The notes beneath the pieces were generated by a model. That model saw nothing but the letters and a program-made list of their open reading frames with translations. It made no database searches and was not told where the DNA came from. The position numbers and the translations under genes were made by a program. From positions 1 to 43,225 of the IMG/VR virus record IMGVR_UViG_3300042429_000865: DNA of 43,225 nucleotides. One strand, 5' to 3'. This document shows, piece by piece, positions 7,831 through 17,233 of this stretch (positions are counted from its first letter, which is position 1; every line of letters begins with the position of its first letter). The stretch is from a virus.

Positions 7831-8886
7831 TCAGCCCTGCGGGAACGTGACGATAGTCAGTTGCGACCCGGTCTTGTTGTAGCTGTACGTCCCGAGCAGG
7901 CCGTCGTTAACCAAGTTTACGTGGAATGTGGCGGGCTGGCCGGCTTTGATTTCCGCGACACCGTTACCCGGAGCGACCGCCGCTGTCGGGTCATCGTTAG
8001 ATGAGTAGTGCGGGGTGATGGTGGTCCAATGCGCCACGGTGCCAAACGATCTAGCCACGAGGACACCCGAGGTCGGGTCGCCGACGCGAACCTCACAACC
8101 GATGGTCATGGGGTCCGAGTCGAACAGTTCGATTCCAAACGCTTTTATATGCCCGTTAACGAAAGGCACCCAGTCGTAATCCTGCGGGGGCACAGTGAAA
8201 CTCAGGATGCTCTGCCGCTGAGTCATGCCGGTGAAGTCGGTAAACGCTGCCTCCGGCACCGAGTACAGCTTGGGCTGGCGGGTCGGAAAGTCCGACGGCT
8301 CAAACAGATCCTTCTCACCGTTCCACGTCACCACCTGACCGTTCAGCGGCGGTAGCGTGTTGTCGTAGTCCTCGGCAAGTTGGATAGCGGCGGCCGGGCC
8401 GGCGGGCCCACGCGGTGCCGCGATCTTAAAATTGAGCATCGGGTTGAGCGTGGTTCCGCTCTGCTCGACCGTTGACGCTTCCTCCGGCGGTACGAGTTCC
8501 GTCGTTACGGTGATTTGTGGGGTTTCGCCCGGTACGCCGGGGCTGCCCATGGCCTTGGCTTCATAGTGGTCGCCGGTCCACACGTAGACCAGGTTGTCGA
8601 TCCACCACGCCTTGCCGACGTCGCTCGTGCCGTTCAAATCGAGTGGGAGGTCGGACGGCTTGGTGACGAGGACGTCGTATTGCATCTGGACGATATCGGC
8701 GGGGGTGCCCTTCTCGCCTTTGTCACCCTTCAACGCGTCGAGGCACACCACGGCGTCTTGCCCGACGGCCTCCATGGTGGCAACCTGCATGGCCGGCGTA
8801 TCGCCGTCGCCCACGACGCCGTACCAGTGGGTGTTGGCAAGAAACGAGCCCAGGTAAACCGGGTCGCCGGGGATAGGTGCGGTCAT
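7831..8886 (-). CDS. Minor tail protein with short collagen-like segment
   Basis: This 351-residue protein has a short Gly-X-Y-like element (KGDKGEKGTP, about residues 54-64) and another near GSPGVPGETP and APRGPAGPA. The C-terminal half is beta-rich (VPPQDYDWVPFVNGHIKAFGIELFD), which resembles jelly-roll domains of tail fibres. It overlaps the preceding gene by ATGA. It is likely a baseplate or fibre component. Confidence 0.78.
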   Translation of the reverse strand: MTAPIPGDPVYLGSFLANTHWYGVVGDGDTPAMQVATMEAVGQDAVVCLDALKGDKGEKGTPADIVQMQYDVLVTKPSDLPLDLNGTSDVGKAWWIDNLVYVWTGDHYEAKAMGSPGVPGETPQITVTTELVPPEEASTVEQSGTTLNPMLNFKIAAPRGPAGPAAAIQLAEDYDNTLPPLNGQVVTWNGEKDLFEPSDFPTRQPKLYSVPEAAFTDFTGMTQRQSILSFTVPPQDYDWVPFVNGHIKAFGIELFDSDPMTIGCEVRVGDPTSGVLVARSFGTVAHWTTITPHYSSNDDPTAAVAPGNGVAEIKAGQPATFHVNLVNDGLLGTYSYNKTGSQLTIVTFPQG

Positions 8887-9239
8887 GAAAAAGCTCCCTC
8901 AATCTTAGTGCGGACGGTCCAGGGCAGCGCGTCGTAAAGTGTTGCCGGGTCGGGGATTTCCCCCACCGCGGTGATAGCGCCGGGGATGTCGGTGTCGGGG
9001 CTGTCGACGGACACCCAATCAACCATGCCAGCTATCTGGCCGGGCCCTGCCGGCATAGTGCGCGGCTTAATGACGGCCCGGTCGGGTTCAACGTCGGCAC
9101 CGGCGCGGGCAAGATGCCACGCAATGTGCAACGCCTTGTCGCCGACATAGAGAACTTCACCCGTCGGGCCGCGCATAAACTGCAGCGCGTCGACCAGTCG
9201 GCGCATTGCGGCCGACAGCTCCGGTTGAGTGGCGGTCAC
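8883..9239 (-). CDS. Minor tail or tail-tip protein, small
   Basis: This 118-residue protein was started at GTG 9239 because this gives the GTGA overlap with the preceding stop that is common in this genome; longer readings run antisense-like into the upstream gene. Residues 1-35 are helical, followed by GEVLYVGDKALHIAWHLARAGADV and a Pro/Asp-rich C-terminus. Small proteins of this kind follow the second minor tail protein in many actinophages. Precise role unknown. Confidence 0.7.
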   Translation of the reverse strand: MTATQPELSAAMRRLVDALQFMRGPTGEVLYVGDKALHIAWHLARAGADVEPDRAVIKPRTMPAGPGQIAGMVDWVSVDSPDTDIPGAITAVGEIPDPATLYDALPWTVRTKIEGAFS

Positions 9240-10984
9240 TCTGCCACCGCCGCGCCACCAATGAGAGTCCCAATGGCGTTCCAGCCGTCGGCTAGGGCTT
9301 TCATGCCGGCGTCGAACGGGTCGCGTTCGCCGTCTTTGCCAATCATCATCTCTGAGGCAACGGCGCTGTCCGGGCTGTAACTCCAACGCATCCCGCGAAT
9401 CTGCTCGGCGTAATAGATCGAGTCGATCTCAAAGAGGCCACGGTCACCGACCGTAAAGTCGTATCCATAACACCAGGGCTCACCGTCGCGGGCAACCATC
9501 GTAAACGACACCTTCGGGGAGCGCTTGTACAAGCCCTGCCGCAACGTCAGAGCCGAGGAGATAACGTATGCGGTGCCGTTGCCGTTTTCGAAACCCTCAA
9601 GCAAGGCGTAATCGTTAAGCCACACAGCGGTTCTCGGATTTGTGAACTTCTGGAACGCGATTAGGACGTTTGCCAGCTGGTCTTGATAGACCTCGTTCAG
9701 TCCAGATGTGAGCGGGATCTGCAGGTCTTGGCCGGTCCCGGTGGTAATGGTGGTGTCGATCTGTGCGAGAGCCCAGCGGACGGCAAACTGAATTCCCTGA
9801 TTGAGCCACGTCGGGCTCTGCCCCCCGGTGTACACGCTCTGGGAGGTGGCGCGCTGCAACTTGTGCTCACTCTGAGTCAGGCCGGAATACTCACAGTCCC
9901 GCCAGACCAGCGACGGCTGATCTGGTGCCGCGCCCACAAGCTGCCGGAAGAACGGATCTGTTATCCCGTCGCCGTCAGCATCCCGCGGCAACAGAACCTC
10001 AGTGATCGTGTCATCGAGGGTGGCGGATATCAGATCAAGAACGCCGTCAATGGGCGTACCGGTCATCCCAACTATTCCGCTCTTGTCTTCAAAAGCGAGA
10101 ACGACGCACGCGCGGGAGGGGCGGGCCGCCTCCTCACCGATGATGGCGGCGAGCTCCGGGTGCGGGCTCGTCGTGTCCTCCGGCAGCCAGATGTAGTCCA
10201 CCAGGCAGACGCCGGCATCCTCCATCAACGGCTCCGCCACGCTGTGCAAGTCGCCCCACCGGGAGGCAATCGGCACAACTCGACTCGTGTCGGTCAGCGA
10301 GTTCACAAACTGCACTTGCACCGGCCAGTGCAGCGGGCTCATGTTGCCGGCGCGGGTCGTCGCCCACTTAATCGGATCCATCAGCGATATCGGCACCGCC
10401 AGAAACGGCCAATAGTTCCGCGCCAAGTTTATAAACGTCGTAAACGCCAGACCGGACCTGAGATTCTGCAACCAGAAAAACTGTTTAATGGGCTGAAATT
10501 CTGGCGGGCAGACGGGAGTACTAGCTATCCTGAGGTGCTTGGCGTGTTCCCTGAGCGAGATTCCCTCAAGCTCAACAGTTTTAGTGCCATCCTCATTTTT
10601 TACCGCGCGAACCGCGGTCACGCGGTAGCCGAGCCGTGTGCGCCATGTGCGGTTGTTCGGGTTGGGGTCCACGGTGATGTGGAGGTCCTCTTCGACCCTG
10701 GTTTTGTGGGCGACGAGATCGGCCAGCCAATCGGACCAGGGGAGGCTCATCGTTATCGTTGCCGAGTCGTCCATCAGCCGGCCGTACTCCGCGGAACGCT
10801 CAGAAACCACAGTTCCCAGATACGAGAACCGCTTATCCCACAGCCGGATTAGGGGGCGCTGCCGGTTCGAGTCCAGCACCAGTTGCCGGCGCGCGTCGAG
10901 TAGGCGCCACTTCGTGACCGCGTCGTTGGCCTCGGTGATGAGACGCACCTCGGGCCGAGCCGGCCGGGCGGTGAAACCACCCAT
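9236..10984 (-). CDS. Minor tail protein, Gp28/endopeptidase-like tail hub
   Basis: This protein has 582 residues with start ATG 10984, which shares one base with the preceding stop (TGATG); an upstream ATG at 11008 is the alternative. The region VRLITEANDAVTKWRLLDARRQLVLD, followed by LIRLWDKRFSYLGTV and DSATITMSLPWSDWLADLV, fits the Siphovirus Gp37/Gp28-like tail hub family found directly after the distal tail protein in actinophages. The C-terminal YDFTVGDRGLFEIDSIYYAEQIRGMRWSYSPD is typical of that family. It would form the central hub below the tape measure. Confidence 0.85.
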   Translation of the reverse strand: MGGFTARPARPEVRLITEANDAVTKWRLLDARRQLVLDSNRQRPLIRLWDKRFSYLGTVVSERSAEYGRLMDDSATITMSLPWSDWLADLVAHKTRVEEDLHITVDPNPNNRTWRTRLGYRVTAVRAVKNEDGTKTVELEGISLREHAKHLRIASTPVCPPEFQPIKQFFWLQNLRSGLAFTTFINLARNYWPFLAVPISLMDPIKWATTRAGNMSPLHWPVQVQFVNSLTDTSRVVPIASRWGDLHSVAEPLMEDAGVCLVDYIWLPEDTTSPHPELAAIIGEEAARPSRACVVLAFEDKSGIVGMTGTPIDGVLDLISATLDDTITEVLLPRDADGDGITDPFFRQLVGAAPDQPSLVWRDCEYSGLTQSEHKLQRATSQSVYTGGQSPTWLNQGIQFAVRWALAQIDTTITTGTGQDLQIPLTSGLNEVYQDQLANVLIAFQKFTNPRTAVWLNDYALLEGFENGNGTAYVISSALTLRQGLYKRSPKVSFTMVARDGEPWCYGYDFTVGDRGLFEIDSIYYAEQIRGMRWSYSPDSAVASEMMIGKDGERDPFDAGMKALADGWNAIGTLIGGAAVAE

Positions 10985-12168
10985 CAGGCAAAGCCCATCT
11001 TGTACCACTGCGGGACAATTGCGGTGATCTTCCCGCGCGGGTTGGTGTGCGTAACTCTAACTGTGGTGTTGGCTTTCGCCGGCAGTGGAGAGCTAAACCC
11101 GATACCGCCCGGCATGCGCCGGCCAACCGGTAACCCGCTGTCCGCGTTAGTGATATCGCCCAGCAGATAATCGAGAATTTCACTGTTGCGGATCAACTGG
11201 AAGAACGCGTTATCCGCCGGATCTGTCGACGCGGTAAGTGTTCGCTTGGCCGGGTCGGTGTCCACCAGCACGGCGCCGTCGGACTCGAATATCTCCGGCA
11301 GCTCCACCATATGCGGGGTGATGCCGTCCTGAATGGTGACCATGCCGGCGCCCTCGACGATGTACTTGGGCCACTGGTCCCAGTCGCCGCGGTTCGGCAA
11401 GTTCAGTACGCCGAGGTTGTTGCCGTCGGCGGTGCGGGCGTTCGCCTCGTTGTTAACCCACAGCTTGGTATACGGCCGCTTCGAGTAGAACGGGAAACTT
11501 GCGTGCAGAGTCATAGCCCAACTTTGCGCGTTGTTGCCATAGGCGACGGGGTCCAGTGCGAGCGGCTGATCATTGGCCTCACCCTGCCTAACTCGGATCC
11601 ACCGCCAGCCGTGCGTTCTGGTGTACTGGCCCCAATAGCCGGCGGGGGCGCGGTGATTCTCCGGCCAATCGCTCCACCATTTTTCCTCCAACATGCGGTA
11701 GGCGAACTCGTTATCGGGGAACCGTTTACGCGCCAGCAGGTTTACGTGCGGGGCGAGAATCACGCCCAGCTGAAACACGCGTTTGCGGTAGTCGGTGCGC
11801 TCGAGCTCTTCGCCCAGAGCGTACGAGCCGGACGTGTACCGCTGCTCGAAGGGCATATGCATTGAACCGCTGAGGTTTTCGGCGAGGACTACACCCTCTT
11901 TGCCGGCCCAGTCACCGGCCAGATTCCACAGCCTATTACCGTCCGGGGAGACGTAGACGACCTTCGTCTTCCGGGCCCGTAACTGCCGGCCCCAGGGTCC
12001 GAGGTCGTTCCACGAGGTGTACCGCTGCCAGCCGGGGTGACGATCAGACACCGGCTGATAGATAACCGAGCCGTCGGGGCGGGTCCACTCGTCGATACCG
12101 AGCGTTACCTCTTGGCGGGTATCAAACCGCGACCACTGATCAAACCGGAGCTTATCTTCGCGGCTCAT
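10984..12168 (-). CDS. Distal tail-like minor tail protein
   Basis: This 394-residue protein is encoded directly after the tape measure gene (ATGA overlap at 12165-12168), the normal place of the distal tail protein (Dit). It contains aromatic-rich beta segments (YGNNAQSWAMTLHASFPFYSKRPYTKLWVNN) and a second domain with WDQWPKYIVEGAGMVTIQDG, as in the Dit-like tail proteins of mycobacterial and Gordonia phages. It would form the ring joining tail tube and tip. Confidence 0.86.
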   Translation of the reverse strand: MSREDKLRFDQWSRFDTRQEVTLGIDEWTRPDGSVIYQPVSDRHPGWQRYTSWNDLGPWGRQLRARKTKVVYVSPDGNRLWNLAGDWAGKEGVVLAENLSGSMHMPFEQRYTSGSYALGEELERTDYRKRVFQLGVILAPHVNLLARKRFPDNEFAYRMLEEKWWSDWPENHRAPAGYWGQYTRTHGWRWIRVRQGEANDQPLALDPVAYGNNAQSWAMTLHASFPFYSKRPYTKLWVNNEANARTADGNNLGVLNLPNRGDWDQWPKYIVEGAGMVTIQDGITPHMVELPEIFESDGAVLVDTDPAKRTLTASTDPADNAFFQLIRNSEILDYLLGDITNADSGLPVGRRMPGGIGFSSPLPAKANTTVRVTHTNPRGKITAIVPQWYKMGFA

Positions 12169-15100
12169 CCTGGCCTAACCGTTGAAATGTGTTGGCGGTA
12201 CGCCTGGTTTTGTTTTGCGTCCACACGTTGTGTGAACTGTCGCGGGTCCATCCCCACGTTTCCGTTGACGACAACGGACGGGCCCGCGGGCTGTCCGCCG
12301 CCCTGGTGCGGTGCATCCGGCATCCGCGCCGGCTCAATCGAGCCACCCGGCAAGGGCTTAAGGAAGTCGGCGATATTCGGTAAGCCGATACCGCCCAGAG
12401 CGCCGCCGGCCATTCCGCCGCCAACACTGGTTGCGCCGTCCTCCTGGCCGCCACCCATAAAGCCTTTAAGCAGTCCGCCACCCCAGTTGGCCAGAGCCAT
12501 ACCAGATTTCACGTTCGACCACTCAAACGGGTTGCTAAAAACGGAACCGTCGAGGCCGATAGCCTCGAGCATCCCGCTAACGAACGACTGGCCCAGCGAC
12601 GAGCCTTCCGAGCCGCCGATGTCGGCCTGCTCAGCCTCGGTGGCGTTCGCATCGGTGAGCGCCTGCTCGGCAGCGGTCCTACCATCCATAGCGGCTGTAA
12701 GGTCGTCGCCACTCTGCGCGAGGGTCTCCCACGTCGCGTTAACGTCCCGGTAGTAACGCTGCGTCAGCCCCGGATCCATCGCGCCAGTGCCACCCACACC
12801 GCCGGCCGCCGCGGACTCGGCGCTACCCCAGTTAAAGGGGGTGCCATCCGGGAGGGTCGCCTGCATGTGAGTGTCGTTGAATGCGACGTTAAACGCGCCG
12901 TCTTTAAGTCCGGACTTGAAGCCACGCGAGGTCAGCCACTCGGCGGCGTTGCCGGTAGCCATGGATCGGCCGGCCGTCGGCATACCGTCCATGATGTTTA
13001 CGAGGTCTTCAACGGCACTTGAGCAGTCGCCCAGACCCTTGGTGAGGTCGGCGGCCTGCGTCTGCGAGTAGGTGCCCGCGGGAACCCGCGACAGCAACGC
13101 GGCGTCGAACCCGCCGGCCATGGAGACAGGGAGCGGTGAACCGCTGGTGTATCGCGACGAGCTCGACGACACCAGGGCGGACCGCAACTGCTCCAGCGCG
13201 GAAACAATCGGCGCCGTGACAGCGGTACTTAGGCTGGTGATTAGGTCCCCGCCGCCGCCACCGACGTTGACCGTTCCACCACTAGCACCCGTTGGAGCGG
13301 ACAAGGTCAGACCGAACAACCGCGCCACCTCGGCGAGAATCTCAGTAGACCGGCCACGCTTACCGGGGGCAAGCGGGATGTATGCTTCGCCGCCGGTCTC
13401 CTGCTCGGCAAAGACAGTACCGGCGCCCACGCCGTCATAGATATCGGCTTGCTCGGGTTTGTCGATCATCCGCATACCGCTACCGGGGACGATAGCGCCC
13501 TCCGCGCGGGGGGTAACCGGGCCGCGACCGAAAGCGCCGGCTAGGTCGTTGCGGAACTGCTGTTGTATCGCCGGGTCGTTGACGATGCCTTCGCCGTACT
13601 TGGCAATAACGCTGATACTGGCGACGCGCTCTTTGTTCGCGGCGGCGTCAATCTCAGCGCCGGCCTGCTCCGCGCCCTCCTGCTCAACGATGATCAGCTT
13701 GCCGTTGTCCTCGCGGACCAGGACGCCAATGGCGGCCAGCGCGTCGGTGACCTCTTTGGAATTCGGGGCGTTAATCCCAATTTCTTTAGTGTCGGGGATA
13801 ACCTCGACGTCGGCTTTCAACTTCTGCAAAGTCTCTAAAACAAGCTGACCGTTAGGCGTATCAACCTTAATGGGAACATCTTTGGGGACCGCCTCGAACG
13901 CGACCCGGACCTTCGACGCGAAACTCTCCAACTGTTCCGCGGACTGCTTGGTGCCGTCGCCCATGCGGGACAGCACCGGGGCGGCCGTGGCCGCGGACTC
14001 CGACGCCTCCACGATCGCCGCGCGGGTTTCGCGTAGCTTCGTTGCGGCCAACTGGCCGGCCTCGCCCTGATTCTGCAGAGAAGTAACGAGCGCGTCGAAC
14101 TGCGCCTGGTCGCCCTTAATCTGATCAGTGAGCGCGCCCTCATCGGGAACTAGAGTTTTGATTGCGGCTGCGGCATCGGCGCGGAGTTTCGCCGACGCCT
14201 CCATCGCCTCAGCTTTGGTGGTGCGGGACCAGTCGGTTAGACCGCCGAGCAGTGAACCGCCCTCGTCGCGGAAGTTATCGAGGAACGACGGCGCCGCCGT
14301 CGGCGTCCCCAACTCCTCGACAGCCTCTTTGACGCGGTTGCGGGCCTCGGCGTTAGTAACCTCATCCCACGCGCCGGCGGTGCCCAGCAGTGCCGTGGTC
14401 AGGTCGCGCTGCGACGTGGCCTCTTCTTCGACCGTCGCTTTGTGAGTCGCCGCCGCCGCGGTCGCCTCGGCGTTCTTGCTCGCAATGTAACCAAACGCGG
14501 CGGCACCACCGGCCAGAGCGATACCGAGCGGGCCGCCGAGAGCGCCCACCAGGTTACCTATTCCGGTCTTCATGGCGCCGAAACCGTTGGTGGCGACCCC
14601 CTTGGCGCCGTCGCGGAGCAACGTCAGCCGGGCCTCAGTCTTCGACAGTTCAGGGCGGCTCTGCTGCAAGTAGCCAACCATCGTTTTCCACGAGTCGGCC
14701 ATATTCGCGACGCCACCTTTGACGCCTTTTGCCTTCGTCGTGAGGTTGCCCAGCGCCGTGGTAACCGGGGACAGCGCCGCCGGTAAAAACTTGAACCCCG
14801 CGAACGCGGCAACAAAAGTGGTAACCAGCGTCTGGTTGTCGCGCATAAAGTCGCCGACGCTGCGAAGTAGTGGCGCGAGGATCTTCAACGCGGCCGCGGC
14901 CGCCTCGAGGGCGGTGGTGAACACACCCCACGCGGCGCCGCCGATAGTGCCGGCAGCCTTACCCAAAGAAACCGCAATGTCGCCGAGCCCCGGCGCCGCC
15001 TCCTTGACCGCGTCGGCGATCTTCTGGAACGTCGACGAATCGCCCGCATTGCCGAGGCTGTTAAGTCCCGCCGTTACGGTGTCGGCCAAACCTTCTAGCG

Positions 15101-16340
15101 GACCGTCCACGAGGTCATAAGCCTGCAGCTGCACACCCTCAAGCGCGCCCTTGACGCGCTCCCACGCGCCCGGCAAACCTTTAGTCTTAGCGGCGGAAAC
15201 CTCGGCCGCGCCGCCCACCCGTTGAACCTCAGCGGATAGCGCGTCGAACGACTCCGCGCCGCCGTTGGCCGCAATCATCGCGGCCCGCATAGCATCTGAG
15301 CCGAACAGAACCGCCGTGGCCGACTGGAACTGCTCCTCGCTCATATTCTTTGAAGCTTTAGCTACCTGCTTCATCATCTCGGGGTAGCCGACAAACTGCT
15401 CGTTAGCGTCGTACAGCTCGAGGCCGAGCGCTTTAATAGCACCCTGCGCGGGGTTTCCCTTGTCTGTGATGGCCTGCAGCGAGGTCTTCATCATCGTTCC
15501 GGCGTCGGAACCCTTGACGCCCATCTTCGCGAACATCGCCAAAGAGGTGACGGTGTCCTCGATTGGAACCCCGAACCCGGCCGCAACCGAGCCGGCCTGC
15601 GCGAGACCCTGAGCAAAGTCTGTTATCTCACCGCTGGACGCGTTAGCCGCATTAGCCAGCAGGTCGGCGACCCGGTTGGCCTGGTCCGCACCGAGCTGGA
15701 AAGTGTTTAACGCGTCGGCCTGAATGGTGGCGGCCTGCTGAGCAGACACACCCGCCGCCGTGGCAAGTTGCAGTGTGCCCTTCGACGCGGTCATCGACTC
15801 TTGAAGAGTCAAACCGCCCTTAGCTAGTTCCGTCATCGCCGCGGCGGCGTCGTTGACCGACACCGCGGGCAGGCTTGCATCCTGGCCGAGTTTCCGCGCC
15901 ATGTCCCCCGCGCGGGCCATCTCATCGGCGCCCGCACGCGTCACCGACTGCAGGGTGTTCATGTTGTTGGTGTAATCCATACCAACATTCATGACTTCTT
16001 TAAACTGGCTTACGAGCGTCGACGCCACCCCGGCGGCACCCAGCGCGGCAAGCCCCGCCTTAGCGCCGGACGAGAACTTAGACCCGAACTCCTGGCCGGC
16101 CGACGCGGCCTTGGCCGTCATGCGTGATGTATCGACGTCCGGGGAGGATTTCGCCGCACTGGTGAACAGTTGGCGGAAACGGGAGCCCGCGGTCCGCGCC
16201 TTGCCGGACATTTTTGTGGCGTCGACGTCGGGCGCGATCTTCGCCGACTTCTCGGCGTTCTTGACCGCCTTGCGGATATCGGTCTCGACGTCTCGGGTTG
16301 ATACCGTCAGGCTGATCCACGCACTACCCAGTTCTGGCAT
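12165..16340 (-). CDS. Tape measure protein with NlpC/P60-like domain
   Basis: This 1391-residue protein is the longest in the genome. Residues 1-400 have the TP901-type core (GSAWISLTVSTRDVETDI at the start; AAATMTELAKGGL-like and VASLAMFAKMG-like helices). Hydrophobic segments lie near 490-630, as expected for a protein that enters the host envelope. Around residue 1105 the motif GLGDCSSAVEDLVNIMDG and near 1157 NDTHMQATLPDGTPFNWG give a cysteine-histidine pair of an NlpC/P60-like peptidoglycan hydrolase, often seen in actinophage tape measures. It sets tail length and probably opens the cell wall during DNA entry. It follows the frameshifted chaperones, as is usual. Confidence 0.95.
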   Translation of the reverse strand: MPELGSAWISLTVSTRDVETDIRKAVKNAEKSAKIAPDVDATKMSGKARTAGSRFRQLFTSAAKSSPDVDTSRMTAKAASAGQEFGSKFSSGAKAGLAALGAAGVASTLVSQFKEVMNVGMDYTNNMNTLQSVTRAGADEMARAGDMARKLGQDASLPAVSVNDAAAAMTELAKGGLTLQESMTASKGTLQLATAAGVSAQQAATIQADALNTFQLGADQANRVADLLANAANASSGEITDFAQGLAQAGSVAAGFGVPIEDTVTSLAMFAKMGVKGSDAGTMMKTSLQAITDKGNPAQGAIKALGLELYDANEQFVGYPEMMKQVAKASKNMSEEQFQSATAVLFGSDAMRAAMIAANGGAESFDALSAEVQRVGGAAEVSAAKTKGLPGAWERVKGALEGVQLQAYDLVDGPLEGLADTVTAGLNSLGNAGDSSTFQKIADAVKEAAPGLGDIAVSLGKAAGTIGGAAWGVFTTALEAAAAALKILAPLLRSVGDFMRDNQTLVTTFVAAFAGFKFLPAALSPVTTALGNLTTKAKGVKGGVANMADSWKTMVGYLQQSRPELSKTEARLTLLRDGAKGVATNGFGAMKTGIGNLVGALGGPLGIALAGGAAAFGYIASKNAEATAAAATHKATVEEEATSQRDLTTALLGTAGAWDEVTNAEARNRVKEAVEELGTPTAAPSFLDNFRDEGGSLLGGLTDWSRTTKAEAMEASAKLRADAAAAIKTLVPDEGALTDQIKGDQAQFDALVTSLQNQGEAGQLAATKLRETRAAIVEASESAATAAPVLSRMGDGTKQSAEQLESFASKVRVAFEAVPKDVPIKVDTPNGQLVLETLQKLKADVEVIPDTKEIGINAPNSKEVTDALAAIGVLVREDNGKLIIVEQEGAEQAGAEIDAAANKERVASISVIAKYGEGIVNDPAIQQQFRNDLAGAFGRGPVTPRAEGAIVPGSGMRMIDKPEQADIYDGVGAGTVFAEQETGGEAYIPLAPGKRGRSTEILAEVARLFGLTLSAPTGASGGTVNVGGGGGDLITSLSTAVTAPIVSALEQLRSALVSSSSSRYTSGSPLPVSMAGGFDAALLSRVPAGTYSQTQAADLTKGLGDCSSAVEDLVNIMDGMPTAGRSMATGNAAEWLTSRGFKSGLKDGAFNVAFNDTHMQATLPDGTPFNWGSAESAAAGGVGGTGAMDPGLTQRYYRDVNATWETLAQSGDDLTAAMDGRTAAEQALTDANATEAEQADIGGSEGSSLGQSFVSGMLEAIGLDGSVFSNPFEWSNVKSGMALANWGGGLLKGFMGGGQEDGATSVGGGMAGGALGGIGLPNIADFLKPLPGGSIEPARMPDAPHQGGGQPAGPSVVVNGNVGMDPRQFTQRVDAKQNQAYRQHISTVRPG

Positions 16341-16349
16341 ATTGGCGAA

Positions 16350-16751
16350 TCACCCCTCCCTAAACAACGCGATAACTTCCGGCGCGATTTCGATATCGTC
16401 CGCCGTGGCGGTCTCCCACGTGGGGCCGTCGTACACCTCGGGCAACTCCAACCCCGGCCGAGCGATCTGATCCGGGAACGGAATATCCTTGCCGCCCTTG
16501 AAATGTAGAGCGGTGTAACGCCATCCGAGTTTTCTGGCCTCGTACAACTGCTCCGCGGCGAGGTGGTCGCCGATGGTCCAGCCCTCGTTGCGCTTGTGAT
16601 AGATAGCGGTGCCGGGCGGCGCCGCTGTGATGTAGCACCACAGCCCGCGCCAGCCCAACTCGTCAAATGTGAGACGGTCCGTAAGCAGGTCCCGCGTTAC
16701 AGCGTCGGCCAGTTCACCCGTAGCGGTGCGAACCAGCCAGGCTATTCCCCC
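16350..16751 (-). CDS. Tail assembly chaperone, -1 frameshift extension
   Basis: This reading frame (about 130 residues, from GIAWLVRTATGELADAV to IALFREG) has no good start of its own and lies in the -1 frame relative to the chaperone at 16742-17152. It continues directly past that gene's stop. Such an arrangement between major tail protein and tape measure produces the gpG/gpGT-like pair of tail-assembly chaperones. It holds a helix with FDELGWRGLWCYITAAPPGTA, typical of the T domain. The join is expected at the G-run 16747-16751. Confidence 0.85.
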   Translation of the reverse strand, partial: GGIAWLVRTATGELADAVTRDLLTDRLTFDELGWRGLWCYITAAPPGTAIYHKRNEGWTIGDHLAAEQLYEARKLGWRYTALHFKGGKDIPFPDQIARPGLELPEVYDGPTWETATADDIEIAPEVIALFREG

Positions 16752-17152
16752 GAGGTTAACCCTTCGGTGCCCGCCTTGGCCCACGCCGAGAACAAGTCGC
16801 TCAGCGGGTCGCCCTCGGTATCGTCGAGCCCCTCGAGCACGCGGCGGGCGGCCGGGCACGAGCCACGGTCCAACGCCGAGAATTCCAGGTCCACATCCGA
16901 CGTGGCGTTACGGACCTTATACAGCCACGTTTTGCTGTAGATGGTGCCAAACGGCTTGAGCCCCACCACGGTTCCGTCGGGGAAGGTGTGCAGGTACACC
17001 GGCCCGCCGTCGTACTCAGCGGACCAGTCGTAGTCCTCGTCGCCCGGCTTCGGTTTCGGCGCCGGCTTGGCCGGCTTCTCCACCACGGGCGCGGGGGTCT
17101 CAGTCTCCGGCGCGGTGTCGACCACGTCGGCAGTCTCGGTCTTCTTAGTCAT
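16742..17152 (-). CDS. Tail assembly chaperone (G-like)
   Basis: This 136-residue protein has an N-terminal low-complexity Thr/Pro/Glu/Lys part (residues 1-38) and a folded part from about 39 (YDWSAEYDGGPVYLHTF onward). It is placed between the major tail protein and the tape measure, where chaperones bind the tape measure during tail assembly. The stop TAG at 16742 follows a run of five G, and the -1 frame is open for about 130 more residues, so part of the product is expected to be made as a fusion. Confidence 0.87.
   Translation of the reverse strand: MTKKTETADVVDTAPETETPAPVVEKPAKPAPKPKPGDEDYDWSAEYDGGPVYLHTFPDGTVVGLKPFGTIYSKTWLYKVRNATSDVDLEFSALDRGSCPAARRVLEGLDDTEGDPLSDLFSAWAKAGTEGLTSGE
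16745..16751 (-). promoter_or_regulatory. Programmed -1 frameshift site
   Basis: Read on the minus strand the sequence is TCG GGG GAA TAG. A ribosome with GGG in the P site can slip back one base onto GGG and then read GGA ATA GCC, which bypasses the TAG and enters the long open frame. The second codon re-pairs poorly, so this is a P-site-dominated slip rather than a textbook heptamer. Confidence 0.65.
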
Positions 17153-17183
17153 AGTCCACCTCGGCTCACCTCGGCTGGTTGAA

Positions 17184-17221
17184 CCTCCCCCGCCGCGTCG
17201 AGGTGAATGCGGCGGGGGAGG
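17184..17221 (-). terminator. Hairpin after major tail protein gene
   Basis: A perfect 13-bp stem (17184-17196 with 17209-17221, CCTCCCCCGCCGC/GCGGCGGGGGAGG) has a 12-base loop and lies 12 bases past the major tail protein stop. Only a short TT follows, so partial termination or mRNA 3'-end protection of a highly expressed gene is more likely than a full stop. Confidence 0.7.
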
Positions 17222-17233
17222 TAACCCGGGTTA

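Noticed and set aside
9683-10852. 389-codon plus-strand frame
   Set aside because: Antisense to the tail hub gene; high Arg/Pro/Gly and no recognisable domain.
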